In this document: positions 61,515 through 64,000 of the stretch, piece after piece
Position numbering within the stretch: the stretch's first letter is position 1
How the letters are laid out: each line of letters starts with the position of its first letter
Source: Deinococcus actinosclerus
Lineage (GTDB): Bacteria; Deinococcota; Deinococci; Deinococcales; Deinococcaceae
Assembly: GCF_001507665.1 (NCBI RefSeq)
Contig: NZ_CP013910.1
Coordinates: 2,851,501-2,915,500, forward strand
DNA: 64,000 bases
Direction of reading: 5' to 3'
Notes under the pieces: generated by a model
The model's input: the letters and a program-made list of their open reading frames with translations, nothing else
Told to the model about the DNA's origin: nothing
Databases searched by the model: none
Translations under genes and position numbers: made by a program

Positions 61515-63392
61515 TTACTGGCAGCTCTGCACGGTCAGCTTCGCGCGCAGTTCGGGGCTCAGCGCCAGGGTCTTCGGCAGGAAGCGGCCCGCGTTCTGCG
61601 TGATGATGTGCCGGGTTTCGTTCCGGGCCGCGGTCAGGCGCTGTTCACCCAAGGTCTGGCTGCTGAGAACAGGCTGGGCGATGCAGAGCCCCCCGTTCCT
61701 GACGGTCAGCGTCTTGACCGGGACGGCCTTTTCCTCATCCCAGAGCGGCAGAGCCGTGCACGTGCTCAGCTTATCGCTCGGCAGCTTCCCAGTCAGGAAG
61801 TACTCGGTGATGGGGCCGTCCACGCAGGTGGTGCCGTACGGGAACGCGGCGTGCTGGGGCTCATCGTCGATCAGGATCATCTTCGCGCTGGGCGTGCTGT
61901 TCAGGGCTTCCAGCGCACCTTCCTGCGGGGTGGCAGGGTCCAGCTCGTTCTGGAGCATCAGGATGGGCGGCATGTTTTTGGGGAGCGCGGGCTGCTTGAC
62001 GCTGGGGCCGCCCTTCCACTGGTAGCAGGGATTGGCGGCGTCGTACCCGCCGATCAGGGGGTACTGCTCGGCGTCCTGCCGGCCCTTGGCGCGGGCCTGC
62101 TCCAGGGTGCTGGTCCAGGGGGTGTCGTTACAGGTGATGGCCGTGAAGGTCGAGGACGAGGCGTCCAGTTCGACCGGGAAGGGCGCCGGGTTCAGCTGCG
62201 ACTCGCGGATCATCAGCAGGAACTGAGCGTTCTGCGCGGCCTTGGCATTCATGTCGGGATCGTCGAAGTAGGTGGCCTGGGCCGCCAGACTCATCAGTTC
62301 GTCCGAGGTGGCGTCCGGGTGGGCCTTGATCAGCGCGTCGAGGACAACGGTGGTCTTGAGCAGTTCGCCTGCGAAGGGGTACGCGTCACGCTGGTAGAGG
62401 AACTGCGCGATGATGTTGCCCATGACGCTGCGCAGCGGCTCAGCCAGCCTGTTCTGCGCGGCGTACACCTCGGCGCCCGTGCCGCCCAGCCCGAAGGTGG
62501 CGTTCTGACGGGCGAGGTAGGGAGCCATCGCGTCGCGGAAGTCGCGTTCGAACGCGGCGGGTTGCAAGCCGAAGGCGTGCTCCATGGTCGTGTTCCAGGA
62601 CATGTTGCCGTCCAGGAGCATGCGGCCGGTCTGCTGCGGGAACAGCTTGGCGTACCACGAGCCCAGCCACGTGCCGTACGAGTACCCGATGTAGTTCAGT
62701 TTCGCGTCGCCCATCAGCTGCCGCGCGAGGTTCAGGTCACGGGCGGTGGCGTCGGTGTTGATCAGGGGAGTCAGCGGATTTTTCTGGCAGGCCAGGGCCA
62801 GCAGGCGGCCCTGACGTTTCATGGCCTCGAAATTCGCGTCGCTCTGGTCGGTGGTGGGCGGGTTGATGGGAGCGGCGAACTCGTTGGTGCCGCAGTTCAG
62901 TCGGCTGCTGGCGCCCACGCCCCGCGGGGAGAAACCGATCAGGTCGTACTGCTGGGTCATGGCCTTGAGTTGCGTGGCGTTCTTGGACGGGTTCCAGTCA
63001 CTGGCCCACTGGTAGGCGAACAGCGGGGCGAAGATCAGGCCGTCGCCACCGGGGCCGCCGGGGTTGAAGAAGATCGCGCCCTGGCGTTTGGCGGTGTCGC
63101 TGGCGGCCACGCGGATCAGTGCGAAGCTGGCGGTTCCGGCAGCGGGATTGCTCCAGTTGGCGGGCACGCGAACGTCGGCGCAGGTGAGGCGGCCCGCGAT
63201 ACTGGGATCATTCAGGATGCCCTGCACGTCCGGGCTCTGGCTGTCCATTCCCAGGATGGTGGGGTCGCAGGTCGTCCAGTTCAGGGTCTGGCTGGTAAAG
63301 GGCTTCAGGTCGTCCACTTCGGGCGTCTGGGGGGGTGTGCAGGCGACGAGGGTGGTCGTCAGGGTCAGCAGGGCGAGGGCAGTTGTTCTCAT
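61515..63392 (-). CDS. Secreted alpha/beta-hydrolase lipoprotein (tripeptidyl-aminopeptidase-like)
   Basis: The 625-aa protein has a lipoprotein signal (T-L-V-A-C), the oxyanion loop F-N-P-G-G-P-G-G-D-G, the nucleophile elbow G-Y-S-Y-G-T-W-L-G and a C-terminal TAP-like domain with H in P-Q-H-A-A-F. The family removes tripeptides in actinobacteria (SlpD/E-like); substrates here are unknown. Shine-Dalgarno GGAGG is present. GC is lower than in neighbours. Confidence 0.9.
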   Translation of the reverse strand: MRTTALALLTLTTTLVACTPPQTPEVDDLKPFTSQTLNWTTCDPTILGMDSQSPDVQGILNDPSIAGRLTCADVRVPANWSNPAAGTASFALIRVAASDTAKRQGAIFFNPGGPGGDGLIFAPLFAYQWASDWNPSKNATQLKAMTQQYDLIGFSPRGVGASSRLNCGTNEFAAPINPPTTDQSDANFEAMKRQGRLLALACQKNPLTPLINTDATARDLNLARQLMGDAKLNYIGYSYGTWLGSWYAKLFPQQTGRMLLDGNMSWNTTMEHAFGLQPAAFERDFRDAMAPYLARQNATFGLGGTGAEVYAAQNRLAEPLRSVMGNIIAQFLYQRDAYPFAGELLKTTVVLDALIKAHPDATSDELMSLAAQATYFDDPDMNAKAAQNAQFLLMIRESQLNPAPFPVELDASSSTFTAITCNDTPWTSTLEQARAKGRQDAEQYPLIGGYDAANPCYQWKGGPSVKQPALPKNMPPILMLQNELDPATPQEGALEALNSTPSAKMILIDDEPQHAAFPYGTTCVDGPITEYFLTGKLPSDKLSTCTALPLWDEEKAVPVKTLTVRNGGLCIAQPVLSSQTLGEQRLTAARNETRHIITQNAGRFLPKTLALSPELRAKLTVQSCQ

Positions 63393-63610
63393 GGTGGTGC
63401 CTCCGGTGCGTTCAGATCAGGGTCTTCATGGAACGTGTACGGCACGCTCACGCGGTGACCCGGCCGGAGCGTAACAACTGCCACCGCTCCGGCGCGTCCT
63501 GAACTGACTTGACTTTCAGCTGCGGTCATGGTGCGGGCCGGGGACGCCGCCCCATGCGCCGCACAGGTCGGTGCACACCCCCTCATGCACTCGCGCTACA
63601 CTGCCGGAAC

Positions 63611-64000
<390 letters not shown>

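Overview
The window is GC-rich bacterial chromosome that looks like a Deinococcus. The strongest marker is the Dps gene at 54100, with a Lys/Ala-rich N-terminal tail and the D-x2-H, H, E spacing I recall for the N-terminal metal site of D. radiodurans Dps-1. Two further signs are a Gfh-type GreA relative (42677) and many genes whose -10 box (TANNNT) lies only 5-7 nt from the start codon, the leaderless arrangement known in Deinococcus. There is no prophage, insertion sequence, CRISPR array or defence island. The window is mostly housekeeping and metabolic genes on both strands, with conventional small operons.

Layout. 1-5300: the end of a tRNA, three small genes, gatC-serS, a secreted beta-lactamase-fold protein with two N-terminal repeats, and mscL. 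5350-9170: a PDZ/radical-SAM (DUF512) protein, hisA diverging from a GT4 glycosyltransferase, and tRNA-Leu(CAG) with a consensus promoter. 9360-17850: a membrane protein, a frameshifted chrA, a GNAT enzyme, an NAD-salvage operon (hypothetical, pnuC, nadR-like, methyltransferase), a TM2 protein with a repeated SWVD motif, and a Cys/Met-metabolism PLP enzyme. 17970-24830: a lipoprotein, a creatininase-family hydrolase, the riboflavin operon ribD-ribE-ribBA-ribH behind an FMN riboswitch, and an NmrA-like reductase. 24818-35400: a beta-propeller-like protein coupled to a cysteine-free sirtuin, kptA, an M32 carboxypeptidase, ridA, a PP2C phosphatase, a TPR/HD-GYP protein, mgsA, a DUF1206 membrane protein, a YbjN protein, and a frameshifted NMN adenylyltransferase/Nudix gene. 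35459-42560: a GIY-YIG protein, a sugar ABC operon led by its own ROK regulator, and lysS. 42677-53100: the Gfh/GreA protein, two MFS transporters, an outer-membrane-type protein, mutS2, DIP1984, a frameshifted membrane protein, rarA and small unknowns. 53149-64000: an MBL hydrolase, dps, DUF4385, aldehyde dehydrogenase-mobA, a CHRD lipoprotein, prepilin peptidase, rimO, an alpha/beta-hydrolase lipoprotein, and the start of minD.

How the genes work together. Several genes make, import or consume NAD: pnuC plus a two-domain nadR-like enzyme, a second NMN adenylyltransferase fused to Nudix, a sirtuin and the NAD-dependent RNA 2'-phosphotransferase KptA. The riboflavin operon is a complete FMN-controlled pathway. 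The sugar operon carries regulator, binding protein and two permeases but no ATPase, so it must borrow one.

Three genes (chrA, the NMNAT/Nudix gene, a membrane protein) are each broken by what looks like one missing base in a G or C run of five or six. This common signature suggests homopolymer undercalling in the sequence rather than three independent gene losses. I did not find a clear undescribed system. The observations I would check first are the promoter followed at once by a terminator (26695-26756), the operator cluster before the ROK operon, the SWVD repeat protein, and the zinc-site losses in the sirtuin and the ROK protein.
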